Shown here piece after piece: positions 24,010 to 35,067 of a stretch of 64,000 nt of DNA. Below the pieces are notes generated by a model. It had not been told where the DNA came from, searched no databases, and saw only the letters and a list, made by a program, of their open reading frames with translations. Numbering within the stretch: the first letter of the stretch is position 1; each line of letters opens with the position of its first letter. The stretch is taken from positions 111,754 to 175,753 of the forward strand of contig JAJSPD010000087.1 in assembly GCA_021307315.1 (NCBI GenBank), written 5' to 3'. The translations under genes were made by a program, and so were the position numbers. This DNA comes from Bisporella sp. PMI_857 (taxonomy: Eukaryota; Ascomycota; Leotiomycetes; Helotiales; Helotiaceae).

Positions 24010-24640
24010 GTCCTTTCATGAAAACGTGTAGAGCGCTCAAGCACCTATATAGACATGAAATATCTGCCAGCTCAAGAGAGATATCTCTCTTGTATTTGGA
24101 GTTTCCCAGGTGAAATGCCACCCCTCATCTAACATCCTACTTCACTACCGCCCATGCCGTCTAGCCGTATTGGGTCCGATCCGATCCGATCCGATCCGAC
24201 CCGATCCAATGCAACGAGGCAAATACGGCGTTTGAAATGTTCTTGCATGCACCCCATATACCCCGCACTTCTTTCTGATCCTTATATTTGATCCCGACCC
24301 GATCTTAGACATCCTCGCGTCCAGGCAGTACGCTGCCGTCAGCAAAAGGGTCCATCCGCCTCCTGATGATGACGATCTTCCCCAGATGGATCCTCGTTTT
24401 ACCCCACATCAGTGATGCCTTTGGCGTAACGACGGCACTCTAATGATTTATCCCCTTTCCCGGTCGGGTAACGCTCTTAGCGGGGAAAGGATAATGAAGC
24501 AGCAAGCAAAAAGACTACCGGCTAAGGCTACGGTTGGGAACACATGATTACACGATGCATAGTTTTGTAGCTAAGGCCTGTTCATAATATTGAAGGTATG
24601 ATAAATTAGATCACGGCATAAACTCATCCTATTCGATTCG
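24010..24640. other. intergenic between dioxygenase and dehydrogenase relic
   Basis: Likely upstream region of the dioxygenase gene. It contains the GATCC-type tandem repeat listed separately. No gene is seen. Confidence 0.5.
24175..24209 (+). repeat. short tandem repeat, GATCC units
   Basis: About six or seven copies of the pentamer GATCC/GACCC in a row, with a second scattered set near 24280-24300. A simple-sequence tract in the upstream region of the dioxygenase gene. Confidence 0.75.
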
Positions 24641-25847
24641 TTTCGAGGCGTTGTACAAATTCAGGAGACATCACTCCTAATTTAGGACAGCCTTAACGGT
24701 CCTGCCTTCCTCGGTGTCCTTTATTGCCGTTTCGAAATCCTTGATGTCATGGTTGGCGACAATTTTCTCAAGGGGGTAATGTCCCTTCCGGTGCTGGCCA
24801 ATTAAATATAAGATCATCCAGAATGACAAACGAGGGGTTAGGTAGAGGTTTTTGCGTATTTTGGAAAGAATGGTAATATTCACCTCCTGACTAATACTCC
24901 TACCCTGAAGGCTGCCTATATATTCTCTTCCCATCACGAGATGACTGAAAACATCTACAGATGCACGCTTACCAGGTGCGTCAACCGAACATGCACGACC
25001 TCGTGTGCCTAGACAGCCTGTCATGGCCTCAATGGCCTTTATGGCACCCGAAGAGTCCAGCGAATATTGCAAACCGTTGGGTGGGCGGATTCGCTTGATC
25101 TTTTCCACCACGTCTACTTGAGTACTATTGATGACTCTTGTAGCGCCGAGTTCTTTGGCTAATTCCGGGCGTGTAAGCTAAATATCTACCCAATAATACC
25201 TGTAAAATACAGTAAACTACTGCAAGCTATTCCAGCTACTCTACTAGTAATAATGTTATTACTACGCTCACCCCAACGCTGGTAGTAGATTTGGGAAATA
25301 TAGAGTACGGATTTTCCACAGCGTTAAGTTAGCGCTGTGGCGGTTATGATTCACAGCCACGGCGTTGCGGGACTTGTATAACAGCGCGGAGGTAGAATTA
25401 TTTCGAGGCATTGACATCGCGAGGCAGAACAAGAGGCCACCATTCAGCTCCAGGCTTGGATGAATATGCCAAGGCAGCCTGCTTTGAGTTGTGTTTTAGA
25501 TTTGCATCCCGCTCCTCAACATAGTGTCGCTAGGGTCACCTGTGATGTTAATAGGACTTTGTGAAGAATTGAAATATAAGAATAGATGCTTGTGTGTGAC
25601 GTGGCTTCTTAAGAGGCCTCATCAATTCACTAGACTTGACGCTTGGGTTCTATCCGGGCCAGTTCTGGTCCAGTTCTCCTGCATTTCCCTTGGTAGCACA
25701 CGGCGGCTGGCTCTGATTGGAAGTGAGGCTCTAGGCCGGCTGAAAGTTGTGTAATGTTATAAGGATTGAAAGAATCTGTGCATCGAAGTTGTAAATTAAT
25801 TCGAACTCTCAAATCCACTCGAGCGAAATCATATATCTTTCCTCACT

Positions 25848-27219
25848 ATGGCGACAGGACGCTCCATTATCCAAGAGTGCAGGAAGGCTGGAATAGCATT
25901 TAATGCCAGTAGTTGCATTATCGAGTTCAACTCGACGGGTCATGTGGTGAGCTTTGGTGGTATTAAGAGTGGAGAATTCAATGGAGATCCTGATATTGCT
26001 GGCGCCGGTGTAAGTATATTGGCCATCAACCTGTTGGGAGTTAGTTCTAACAAAGTTTCTCGTTGGATCAAGGTCTTCCGTGCGTTTATGCTGCTAAGCA
26101 TTTTTGTTACTGCGATGGGCATTATATTAGCAATTGCGCGCGGCGCTTCATTTGTGTGTTCATATAAAGAAAGGTATGGAACTTCCCCAAAGTTCACTCA
26201 TGTGCTAATTGACATGGCCTCCTAGGAAGCAGTACAAATATGTTCACTCCGTGGAATGGTCCAACACTTGTCACGTTATATTAGACAATTTCATTCTCTC
26301 TTCAGCTGACACGCAGCTCCTGCTAGTGCTTGCCTTTGGATTCGCCTTCTACTCGACCTCACAGTGCGAAATATCGCTCTACCACTACTTCGTCACTTAC
26401 CACATGGCTCTAGTTGGTTTGGCAACCTCTATTCTCGCTTTCATATTAGCCCGCAACCCGTTCAGGTCTTTTTTTTCGTCGATTGTGCGCCTCGCTGCTA
26501 TAGGGTTCTGTTTGATCCCCCTCTTGTCCAACTTAGGCATTCCTGAGGTCAAAAATCCGGAAATCCAGAAAGCCCTAAAAAAGATTCCCAAAGTCAGCCA
26601 AAAGGACAGTCTCCTTATCTTGCCAGCTTATTGTGTTCTGGAAGCTTCGAACAATCCGTTCTCTGACCTGACGACTAATCAGAAAGAGCATCTCAACAAC
26701 ACCGGTCGCATGCGTCACGTCCGAGCGCATAATATCCTCCTCCTTGTGGTATGGAGTTTGACCAGCCTCGCATTCATTCTGACGTGCTTTTGGAATTATG
26801 GAGAATACGACGACGAGAACACTGAAGAGGCAGGAGATCCCGATGCTGGGCTGAAGAGTCAAGACATAGAGGACAAAAATAAGCTCATCTTTCGCAGTGT
26901 TGCCAGAATAACCGTTTGGGTTATATGCATTTATGTGATAATCTGGAACTGGATCAACATTGGAAATCTGCGTAAGTGGATTGACCGGGGCGATTGGCTA
27001 AACAAGGACAACGGTGGGAACCCAGAGAGTAAGCTTCAGGGGATTGGACAGATAGCTCCTCTCGCTGCTCTGAGTGCAGGGGCCATCGCTTTTCTCGATG
27101 GGGTATGGGATAAGGCCAAAGAACGGCGGTGCTGTCGATTTTTTAATCAAGATCTGAAAGACGAAAGGAGAAGTCAGCGGATCAACAAGTTCATAGAATT
27201 GCAGCCCTTGCAAAATTGA
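25848..27219 (+). CDS. hypothetical multi-pass membrane protein
   Basis: Two exons (25848-26173, 26226-27219) joined by a GTATGG..TAG intron give 439 residues. About seven hydrophobic segments are visible, including FMLLSIFVTAMGIILAIA, LLLVLAFGFAFY, ALVGLATSILAFILA, FCLIPLLSNLGI, ILLLVVWSLTSLAFILTCF, VWVICIYVIIWNW and the weaker APLAALSAGAIAFLDG. An acidic loop (DDENTEEAGDPDA) separates two of them, and the C-terminus is basic. No family is recognised. The frame is open and well spliced although the gene sits between the two halves of a dead dehydrogenase gene, so it is probably functional and may have arrived with the rearrangement. Confidence 0.7.
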
Positions 27220-27613
27220 GACTCTCAAGACATAGGGTCGTAGTCCCTTTTCAGAGCATTTTGTTCTCGGTTTAGTAGATTGGTGGACACTTGTAATTGT
27301 ATAGTAATATGACCGAGGCGAATTAGCTTGTTTTTCAGTGCATAGTCGGCGAAAATTAGGGTCATTCGGTAATCATGCTTAATCCGCGTCTGTTAAGATG
27401 AATAGTGTTTAGAGAGAAAGCGTATCCGATAGTGGAGTTTCTAAAGACATTTTTTTTGAAAAATTTCCGCGCGTGGGAAGGCCAGAAGCACTGTTTACGT
27501 GGCCAATTCGGCGTTGAGTTAATAGAGAAACCGTACACAGGTTTCGAGTTTGGAAATTGTGGAAGAGGCTCACCACGGTTCTTCTGGGTTAGATTGCCGC
27601 CGAATTTCCCAGG

Positions 27614-27826
27614 TTGACCCACGAAATTGAAATCAAATACAATGACGCACAGAGCAGATTAGATATGCTTGGGGAACCTCGAGCGTCTTTGAATGAAGAA
27701 CAGCCCTACCTCCTCCACATGAGTCAGCCGTTCCAAAAATTGGTGAGGGCGTCTGTGGAAGGCACGTACAACGATTCTTTCTTTGAAGATGCTCATCCTG
27801 AATCTGGATACTGTAACGGCCGTTGA
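27614..27826 (+). pseudogene. dynamin-like GTPase fragment
   Basis: A 70-codon frame without its own promoter context. It reads LGEPRASLNEEQPYLL, SQPFQKLVRASVEGTYND and FFEDAHPESGY, a block known from the stalk region of fungal dynamin-family proteins. The GTPase domain and the rest are absent. A gene fragment in the block between the two dehydrogenase parts. Confidence 0.5.
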
Positions 27827-28412
27827 AGTGATGTGCCAAAAGATGCTCTCAGATTTATACTAGACTAAACTCTGCCCTTTTCCCATACCCCTCGAGGCCT
27901 TTAAATAAACAAGTTGGTCCGATTCAGGCTGTTTGCGGAAACGATTCGGTATGAAGAAAACACTAATACGCTTTGCTTTACATTTATCGGTTACGCAATT
28001 CTCAAATTCCTCGGAAGCAAATAAAGAGTTCTGCGAAAAGCGACGGGGAAGTGCCCTGGGGTACTTTAACCAGGCTGTTGCGGTGGACAACCGCAAGGCG
28101 TGGAGCGAACTCTGGCCGAAGAAATGCCCATAGAGCTTTGAGCCATCCTGAAGTGAGAGCGCCGAGGTATTGTCGCTGCGTTGTCAGCCAAAGTTAAACC
28201 CTATCAGGTTCTCACAGTACGGTACATGACCGAACCTGCACTGATCGCAATTTTTGCAGAACGCATAGCTGAGAAGAACTTTACATCCCTTAGCAACTTC
28301 AGTAACTTCAGATCCAGTTTCGATCACAACTGTCGCCCCTGAATTAGGGATTAGTAGGACAATCAGGAGCCATTGGGCATGCAATTCGACGCCTACCTTC
28401 GTGCCCGAAAAT

Positions 28413-28826
28413 CAGTGAACGAGTTAGTATTGTAGTATTTAGTAATATCGGGTCTCGAGACATATAAAATCGACTTTTTGATACTGCGCTAGTATTAGTA
28501 TGGAAATTGAATCTTATATCATATTAGCAATAATACTAAATACTGTGCTATGGCCACTTTAAGGCTTTTTTACAAAAGTCTGAAATGAACTTTACTTTTT
28601 TTAGTACAAATAACCGAATTAAAAAGCTAAAACCTTTGTTGCATTGCTAATTTCGGAATGGCGTCATTTAGAGTTAGTGTTGTAGTATATCGCGGTATAG
28701 TATAATATAATATGAGATTGCAAATTTTGCTGTAATACGTATACAAATTTCAAATCTCATATTGCGTGGTATATAGTATTGATTTTTAGGGGTCGATATA
28801 TCACGATAATACTAACTCGCTCACTG
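28413..28826. mobile_element. hAT-like non-autonomous element in the dehydrogenase gene
   Basis: A 414 bp element flanked by perfect 8 bp repeats CCGAAAAT (28405-28412 and 28827-28834). The left end is CAGTGAACGAGTTAGTATT, and the right end in reverse complement is CAGTGAGCGAGTTAGTATT, one mismatch in 19. The interior is very AT-rich and has no coding capacity. Ends and duplication length fit the hAT superfamily. It sits directly next to the codons for the GHEG zinc-binding motif of the dehydrogenase; without it and one repeat copy, the reading frame is continuous across the site. Confidence 0.88.
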
Positions 28827-28925
28827 CCGAAAATTGCCAGCACTTGAGCTGGGAGAATCCCCGTAGCGCATCAAAGATCTGTGTGGCGGATACCCGTGGT
28901 GTGAATCTCAACTAATGCTTTAGTC

Positions 28926-29829
28926 GGGCAATGCGCCGATCTTAACATTTTTCAAAGCAAATGGACCACTGATCTCTCTGAGAACGAGAGCCGTGATTTT
29001 GGAGGGCATAATGATGATTACGCAGTAGTATTGCTACCGTATTTTACAATGCCTCGTCCTGTGTGTAATCTCAATTTACTAGATATCCTGTGCTAGTCAC
29101 ATCTTTGTACCTCACCAGGCGACCTCACTATTGGGGAGCTGAAATTTGTATTTAGTTGATCCTAAGTTAGACTAGGAGACTTGCTTGCGGTTTAGTTGCT
29201 CCGCGGATGTCATTTTCGGGACCCCCAGTATACGAGCAATTCATAGGGGATATCTTCCATCGTCTCCCAATTTCAGAAACGCCGGTCCGAGAATCGAGGA
29301 GACACTTTTCCCTACTTCCAGAAAGGGAGTCAGTATCTCTTGCTAAGTGGTGTTGTGACGCTTTCATGCCTAAATCTTTACTATACAATGCACATATGTC
29401 CATGCCGGGGCAATAAGTATAAGGTATCAGCGTATTTTAGCGATAGTCAAAATAACAAATTACTGTGGCCCGCGGTTTCTCACTATGTAACAGCGATACG
29501 GTTCTAGGCATACACATGATCACCGCATGTCGCAAGGACCAGCGCATTAAAGAATATAGCCTTAAATTTGTTTCCAAATCATATAGAAGAGCCAATATCC
29601 CAAAATACCCTTTCCCCAGCATTCATCTCTTTCTTGCAATATACATGGGTGTGCATAACTAGGATGTGGGATCGGAAAAAACCATCTTGCGATAGACGCG
29701 TTTGTCAGCGATTAGTTCTCTTCCCAGGACTTATTAGCAGCCCAGCTCTTGTCGGATGGTAATTAAGATTCGCCCCTGTTTTAGAAATATCTCATCTCGG
29801 TATTCGGATCAATATCTCTTATCTGAAAG
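28926..29829. other. intergenic, no supportable gene
   Basis: Short overlapping frames on both strands (29167-29403, 29207-29416, 29437-29662) without motifs. Nothing is annotated. Confidence 0.5.
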
Positions 29830-30967
29830 CGTGGGTATAGGGACATTGCGAGGCAAAATTCAAAGAGGTCAAGGAGCTGTTCCAAGATTTGTTAGAAATG
29901 GCGAGCAAGTTGGAGCATCCATTAATGCTAATGCTAACAGGAATCTGGTTGTCGATCTTGGGGAGGATACGCAGACAATTGTCGCACTTACCCGTGGGAG
30001 AGCAACACGATTGCCAATGTGTTTTCGACCACAAAAACGGTGAGCGCTCTAGCGGCACATATGCCTGTGGAACGTGGGCTGCCAACGCCAAGGTATCTAA
30101 ATACTGGCCCAGATTTGCTGCTAATGGCAAGCAAGACACCCAAGTTCGCCACATCCTGTCCCACACATCTGGTGTTTCCGGGTGGGATGAGCTGGTCACG
30201 ATCGAAGATCTATGCGATTTCGAGAAAGCCACCGCAATGCTCGAAAAGCAGGCACCTTAGTGGGTATCAGGAACCGCGTCAAGCTGTCATAGCTTCACGC
30301 TGGGACACCTCATTGGAAAGTTGGTCCGCCAAACTACTGGTAAGACGTTGAAGCAGTTTGTTCGGGAGGAAATTGCCGCTCCACTCAATGCAGACTTTCA
30401 AATTGGCGTCATAGATGAAGATCTGCCACGAGTATCAGATATCATCCCGTTTCATCCGCCAGCTGCGCCGCCCAATCTCCCATCTGGTTCAATTGCCCCC
30501 ATGACTTTCTTGAACCCGCAGAAGGACCCTACCGCCGCCAATAGCGCTGCATGGAGGAGAGCTGAGCTTGGAGCAAGCAATGGCATGGAAACGATCGATC
30601 TGTAGCTCGCATACTCTCCTCTGTTAGCCTCGGAGGGCAGGTTAACAGTGTGCAACTTCTATCCCCACAAACTATCGATCTCTTTTTCCGTGAGCAGGCG
30701 CGGGGCTTTGACCTTGTAACCGGACAGTTTCTACGTTTCAGTATCGGATTTAGCCTGACCGGGAATGGAGAAACTTGTGTTGATGACTGGGTTCCTTCAT
30801 GGCGTGTGTGCTATTGGGGTGGATTTGGAGGTTCGATAGGCACCATGGACCTTGACCGCGAGGTTGCCACCTCATATGTGATGATCAAACTGGAGAACGT
30901 AGGTCTGGAAAATAGTCGAACGAAACTGTTTGTGAAGACTATCTACAAAGCACTTGACGCAGCCTAG
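29830..30967 (+). pseudogene. serine beta-lactamase-like (EstB type) esterase, broken
   Basis: Blocks of the beta-lactamase/transpeptidase-fold esterase family follow in order in different frames: [33 protein letters not shown] with the SxxK nucleophile motif; [17 protein letters not shown] and [16 protein letters not shown]; a TAG at 30258-30260 where PWW is expected; TLGHLIGKLVRQTTGKTLK; PRVSDIIPF; and a C-terminal block FGGSIGTMDLDREVATSYVM up to the stop at 30965-30967. At least three frame changes and one nonsense codon are needed. Fungal members of this family act as esterases or lactonases rather than in antibiotic resistance. Confidence 0.8.
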
Positions 30968-31576
30968 ATCAGCAGTTTTGCATAAACACTCTCCATGTAG
31001 TAGATCATTAGAATTGGTGGAAGTTATTCCATTAATGCCACTGTCTTATGAAAGCTGAAATTGTGGATGGCGGCAAAATCATTCAGGCAGAAAATGTTTA
31101 TTTGTACCATGCTCACGATGTTTATTCCCTATGTGCTGTGTAATGACTACGCGCAACATCGAACTACAAGGTGCTAGCGCCACCTTTATGAATTCACACG
31201 GGATCCAACTGACGCCACTTAATCCTCAAACACATAACAGATATATATCACAGCAAGTCGGGTACTAGGGTTTGCGTGATGACCTGTAGGCAGCTACTAC
31301 GGAAGCGTGTCCTATCTACCACACCACTTGCTTATTTAAGTGAGTACCCTCAGACTCCTCCTATTTGATGATATTAGTGCGTGCCACAACTAAAAGATTG
31401 GGATGGCGCGAGGAGCAGGAGACACGAACTTCCAATTTCTGGCGTACACAGAGTTGGGACACCATATATCTCGTCCAAGTTTCGGCTATGACTCGGATTG
31501 CCAGTGTTGAAATATTTGGCAGACGTCGACCGACGCCGACTGATATTCTAATAACAATCTAATCTTTCCCTCTGTA
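30968..31576. other. intergenic, no supportable gene
   Basis: A 65-codon frame at 31365-31562 has no motif. This is the 3' side of the ubiquitin-like-domain gene on the other strand. Confidence 0.5.
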
Positions 31577-33600
31577 CTACAGATATTCTATCAATCTCTC
31601 TACATACTCTGGCTTGTTTTCTAAAGCCCAGTTCAAAAAGTGCCTCCCCCACCGCGGTCCTGAGCAGGTAGCGGCCAAGATTCCACTTTTGTTCACCCAC
31701 ATATTACTTTGACAGCAGTTCATCGCACGCTCGCGAATGAGCTTCTTCCGGGAGTAAAAGAGCACAACAGGGTACGACTGTTGCAACGTTTTCCCCAAGA
31801 AACCCGTCCAGAAAAAAAACTCTTGGAAGTTCGGGCCAACGTCCTTGAAAATATACTCGTCATGATGTAGGATCATGTAATCGAGTAATGCATCCTCAAG
31901 TTGGAAAACAATATCGTATTTTGGTTTAGCAAAATCCCAAAAATTACTCCACCTAAGGTTTCGATTTTGTGGCCTCTCGATTCCGCTGAATCTTGCCAAC
32001 GAGTGAAAAGCCGAACTCGTTTGAATAGGTCCCGCCCGTCTTCTGCTCCCTTTTCTCCAAGGGAAATAGAATCATCGATTTTATCTCCGTCTCGGAGATC
32101 ATCTAGAGAAGTCTGCTTTCCATATAATGTAGTCTCACTGTTATCACTAGCAACAGATGCCAGGTCTTCAGACTCTTCTATAACTTGACGGAATGTCACA
32201 TCACACATCGGGTTTGAGCTGGACTATCATTAGAGCCTTCAGACGCAAAAGCAAAATAGGATCAAGAAGGCAAACACTTACCAATTAATATCTTGGCCAC
32301 CACTCGACAAAGTTACAGTTGCACATCTTGGACAAGTGTTTGCTTTATCCTGGTACCCGCTGTGGAACACCATTGTCATGACTATCTTCTGGCCCGGGCG
32401 AGTGACCAGATGGAATGGTATAGTTGGGTTCAAGTCGCTGTTGGTTACGATATCCTGCAGAACGTACCGGCCATCTCTTACGAGGCCGCTACCCTGACGG
32501 TTAGAGAAACTGTCTATTAGAACCTGCTTTACCACCTTCGAAGCGTTAGAAAAGTGGCTTTTAGGTTTCATACGGCATACTTACTGTCCAAGAGCGTATT
32601 GTTTCTAATGGAATGCGCATAGTGTAACCGAGTGAGTCTTCTAGGATTACAGACTTATCCCTGTAAGGATCTGAGAACTTTGGTATACTCTGCTGAATAG
32701 CGTGGAGCTGATAAAGCGTTTGAATTATCTGGAACATGTCATCACTAAACCCACTGATCCCGATCCTCGAATTGGTGATTGGTGAACTAAAACCCGAGTC
32801 AGAGTCTCTATCTAAACTCTGGAGAAACAGGATCAATCACTTACATAGCGGAAAGAACTCGTTTGAACTCTTCAGTAAGCCCTTCCAGCATACTTGCCTG
32901 TCGAGCAAGTTCATTTCGAATCCCTTCCAATCGTTGATCCAATTCTTGCTCAATTTCAGCTTGCTTTATCTTGACGAAGTCCAGCTTTTCGCATATGAGA
33001 GCCTGGTCTTTCTCTTTCGCAGCACTGGATACAAGATACCATTAGACCCTTATGACTGAAAGTATGTAGGAATAAGCTTACCCTTGAGCACACATATATG
33101 CCAAACTTATCATACCGTGGCTATTGTCCAACTTCCCCTGCAGCCTGGCAACAGCACCGCTCTCAAAAATATTCCACTGCAGCATTTTCCCTATATCCTT
33201 AAGTTTGCGCCTTGACCCGTTGCCATGCGCCAGACTTCTGCCATACCTCGAAATAATTGTGTCTAAAAACATCGTGATTCCTTCTCGGCACTCGCGTACA
33301 ATAGGGAGGATAGCCTCGTGGATAGCGTCAAGTTGAGGACATTCGGATCGGGTGGGCCATATTTCGACAAGCTTGAAACTATCAACAACCAGGCTCTGAG
33401 ATTATAGTACCATGATGCATAGTTGAATCTCAGAGAACGAAACATACTTGCTCAAGAATTTGATGGAAGGCGCTGAGGGATTTAACCAATTCTTGGAATT
33501 CGCTCGCAGAGCCGCGGCTTTCGTTCAGCGCTGTAAGAAGCTGGATTGCGATTTGAACGGTATAGATAATGTCGCCTACAGAACCAAAAGTTATCGGCAT
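31577..33600 (-). CDS. fungal STAND-associated N-domain and ubiquitin-like-domain protein
   Basis: Seven exons on the minus strand: 33600-33448, 33395-33082, 33024-32845, 32786-32585, 32535-32282, 32218-31948, 31894-31577, giving 563 residues. The start MPITFGSVGDIIYTVQIAIQ and the following helices match a common fungal N-terminal domain; a coiled coil follows (KIKQAEIEQELDQRLEGI). Residues about 260-350 match the ubiquitin-like domain that often accompanies it (DKSVILEDSLGYTMRIPLE ... GRYVLQDIV, PGQKIVMTMVFH). Next comes a CPRC ... CSNPMC arrangement that looks like a zinc ribbon and is completed only by the exon 5/6 join. The last intron (GTAATT..GAG) has a weak acceptor, so the C-terminal 106 residues are less certain. 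The function is unknown. Confidence 0.75.
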
Positions 33601-35067
33601 CCTGAGTGACCGACTGAAGGTGCATGAAGAAGGTATGGTGAAGTTCGTGCCAATCAGTGCGCATAGATCGCCGGGTGTCACCCCTTTGAACGCGCAAATA
33701 TCGTATTGGACACTGAGGAAAGGAAGAGAATAATGCCAGAGTAGAGAAAAAAAAAGGGAACGAAGGCTCAAGCAGTCAAGAATTTCCCCCCGTTGAAACA
33801 AGGCTGTGCACACTTGCTGTGCATTTGCCGGGCATCTCTCGAGGCACACTTCCACTTTCGGGCATTAATTGGTTGAATTTCGCAGGAGATAGAGCATCCA
33901 CGATTTGAACCAATAGGAGTTTTATTTTACGCTACCTTCGAGGTTATGCGTTGGCAGCCGACCAATTTTGGTTCGGTAATCGTTGTGGCGGCCGGTGAGG
34001 CTACGTCTCGGACCTGAAAGCTTGGTGTGACTTCAGGGTTGGGTTGCCGGCACTCGTGACTTATTCACTGCAATAGCCCAAAAGGGATAAAATAATCGGA
34101 GAATTGGAGTGTGGGCTATAAGAAGCAACAAATCTCGAAGATTGGAAAGGCCGTCTTGAAATTTTGAGAAAAATGAAGTTGAGAGAAGTCATGGTTCGAA
34201 ATAGTTGATGCCAGGCTTACACACACTTGGGAAATGTAGCCAGGTCCTAATAGTGCCAAAAAGGAGTCCCCTACTGTGGCATCTAAGTAGCCTTTCCACA
34301 GATAATGAAGTTGATTTTGCGTGTGCTCAACTTAGCTCAGGAACTCAGTGAGGCTCGCCCTCAACCTAAGTAGAAGCAGAAACTGCCTACGTCGGAGGAC
34401 TTAAATGGAACCAGCGAAAATGGAAAAATTTGCGCATAAGTATAGTAGTAATCTTAGTAGTTGAAGATGTTATGATTCACCATTATTCAATATATCTTGT
34501 TGACTAGGTCACACTAGGTTATGAATCCATCCTTACTTGTTAGGGATGGCGGCTACCCTGCAGCTGTTGATATTCACCACCACCAAGTGGCGCAAGGAAA
34601 ATATCCAATTTAGTTTATTGTCCATTCCCAGGCTGTCTTTAAGGACTATAAATTCAGATCTTTTCTTTGGACGTCCGTCCTCGCTCTTCTTCGACTGTAG
34701 TCCAAGAATTCCCATACTTCTCTTAGGAGCACAAGGTCCAAAAATTTCGTAAGCATCTCATCAAGCAGCCTAGACCTGCCAGTTTTAATACGCAACCTTT
34801 TGCACTTAACCTTTTAAGATGAGCATCTTCAAATTTTTCATAGATGAGCTCCCCGTTCCACCTTCGGCCAATGAACCAAATAGAACCCTAAATAAGATCG
34901 AGAGTATGTTACTACATGGCCTGATGAGTCTAACGCAGGGCCGAGCCGCACCCTGCACAATTAACGCGAAAGTAGAAGTTACAGAAGGGAGAAAATTGTG
35001 AGGCTACTGAGTTCTATTCTGGGCTCTGCGCCTTGCACTAAATTTTACCCTATACAACGTTCCATGT
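33601..35067. other. intergenic, no supportable gene
   Basis: Upstream region of the ubiquitin-like-domain gene and downstream region of the monooxygenase. Frames at 34533-34715 and 34819-35001 have no motif and no splice context. Confidence 0.5.

Larger units (their letters stand above)
24677..28925 (-). pseudogene. aryl-alcohol-dehydrogenase-like Zn-ADH, broken and split
   Basis: The N-terminal part reads on the minus strand from about 28925: ALVEIHTTGIRHTDL, a stop at 28871-28873, then GILPAQVLAIFGHEG, an intron 28396-28339, VVIETGSEVTEVAKG, and CKNCDQCRFGHVPYC with the four structural-zinc cysteines. Further blocks (YGHFFGQSS, then AVVHRNSLVKVPQ in another frame) reach about 28030. The C-terminal part lies at 25230-24677 (LTRPELAKELGATRVINSTQ ... 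HYPLEKIVANHDIKDF) and ends in a normal stop. The middle with the nucleotide-binding glycines is missing. A hAT-like element interrupts the first part, and about 2.8 kb with other genes separates the two parts. The catalytic Cys expected in GICHTDL is Arg here. The gene cannot work. Confidence 0.85.
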
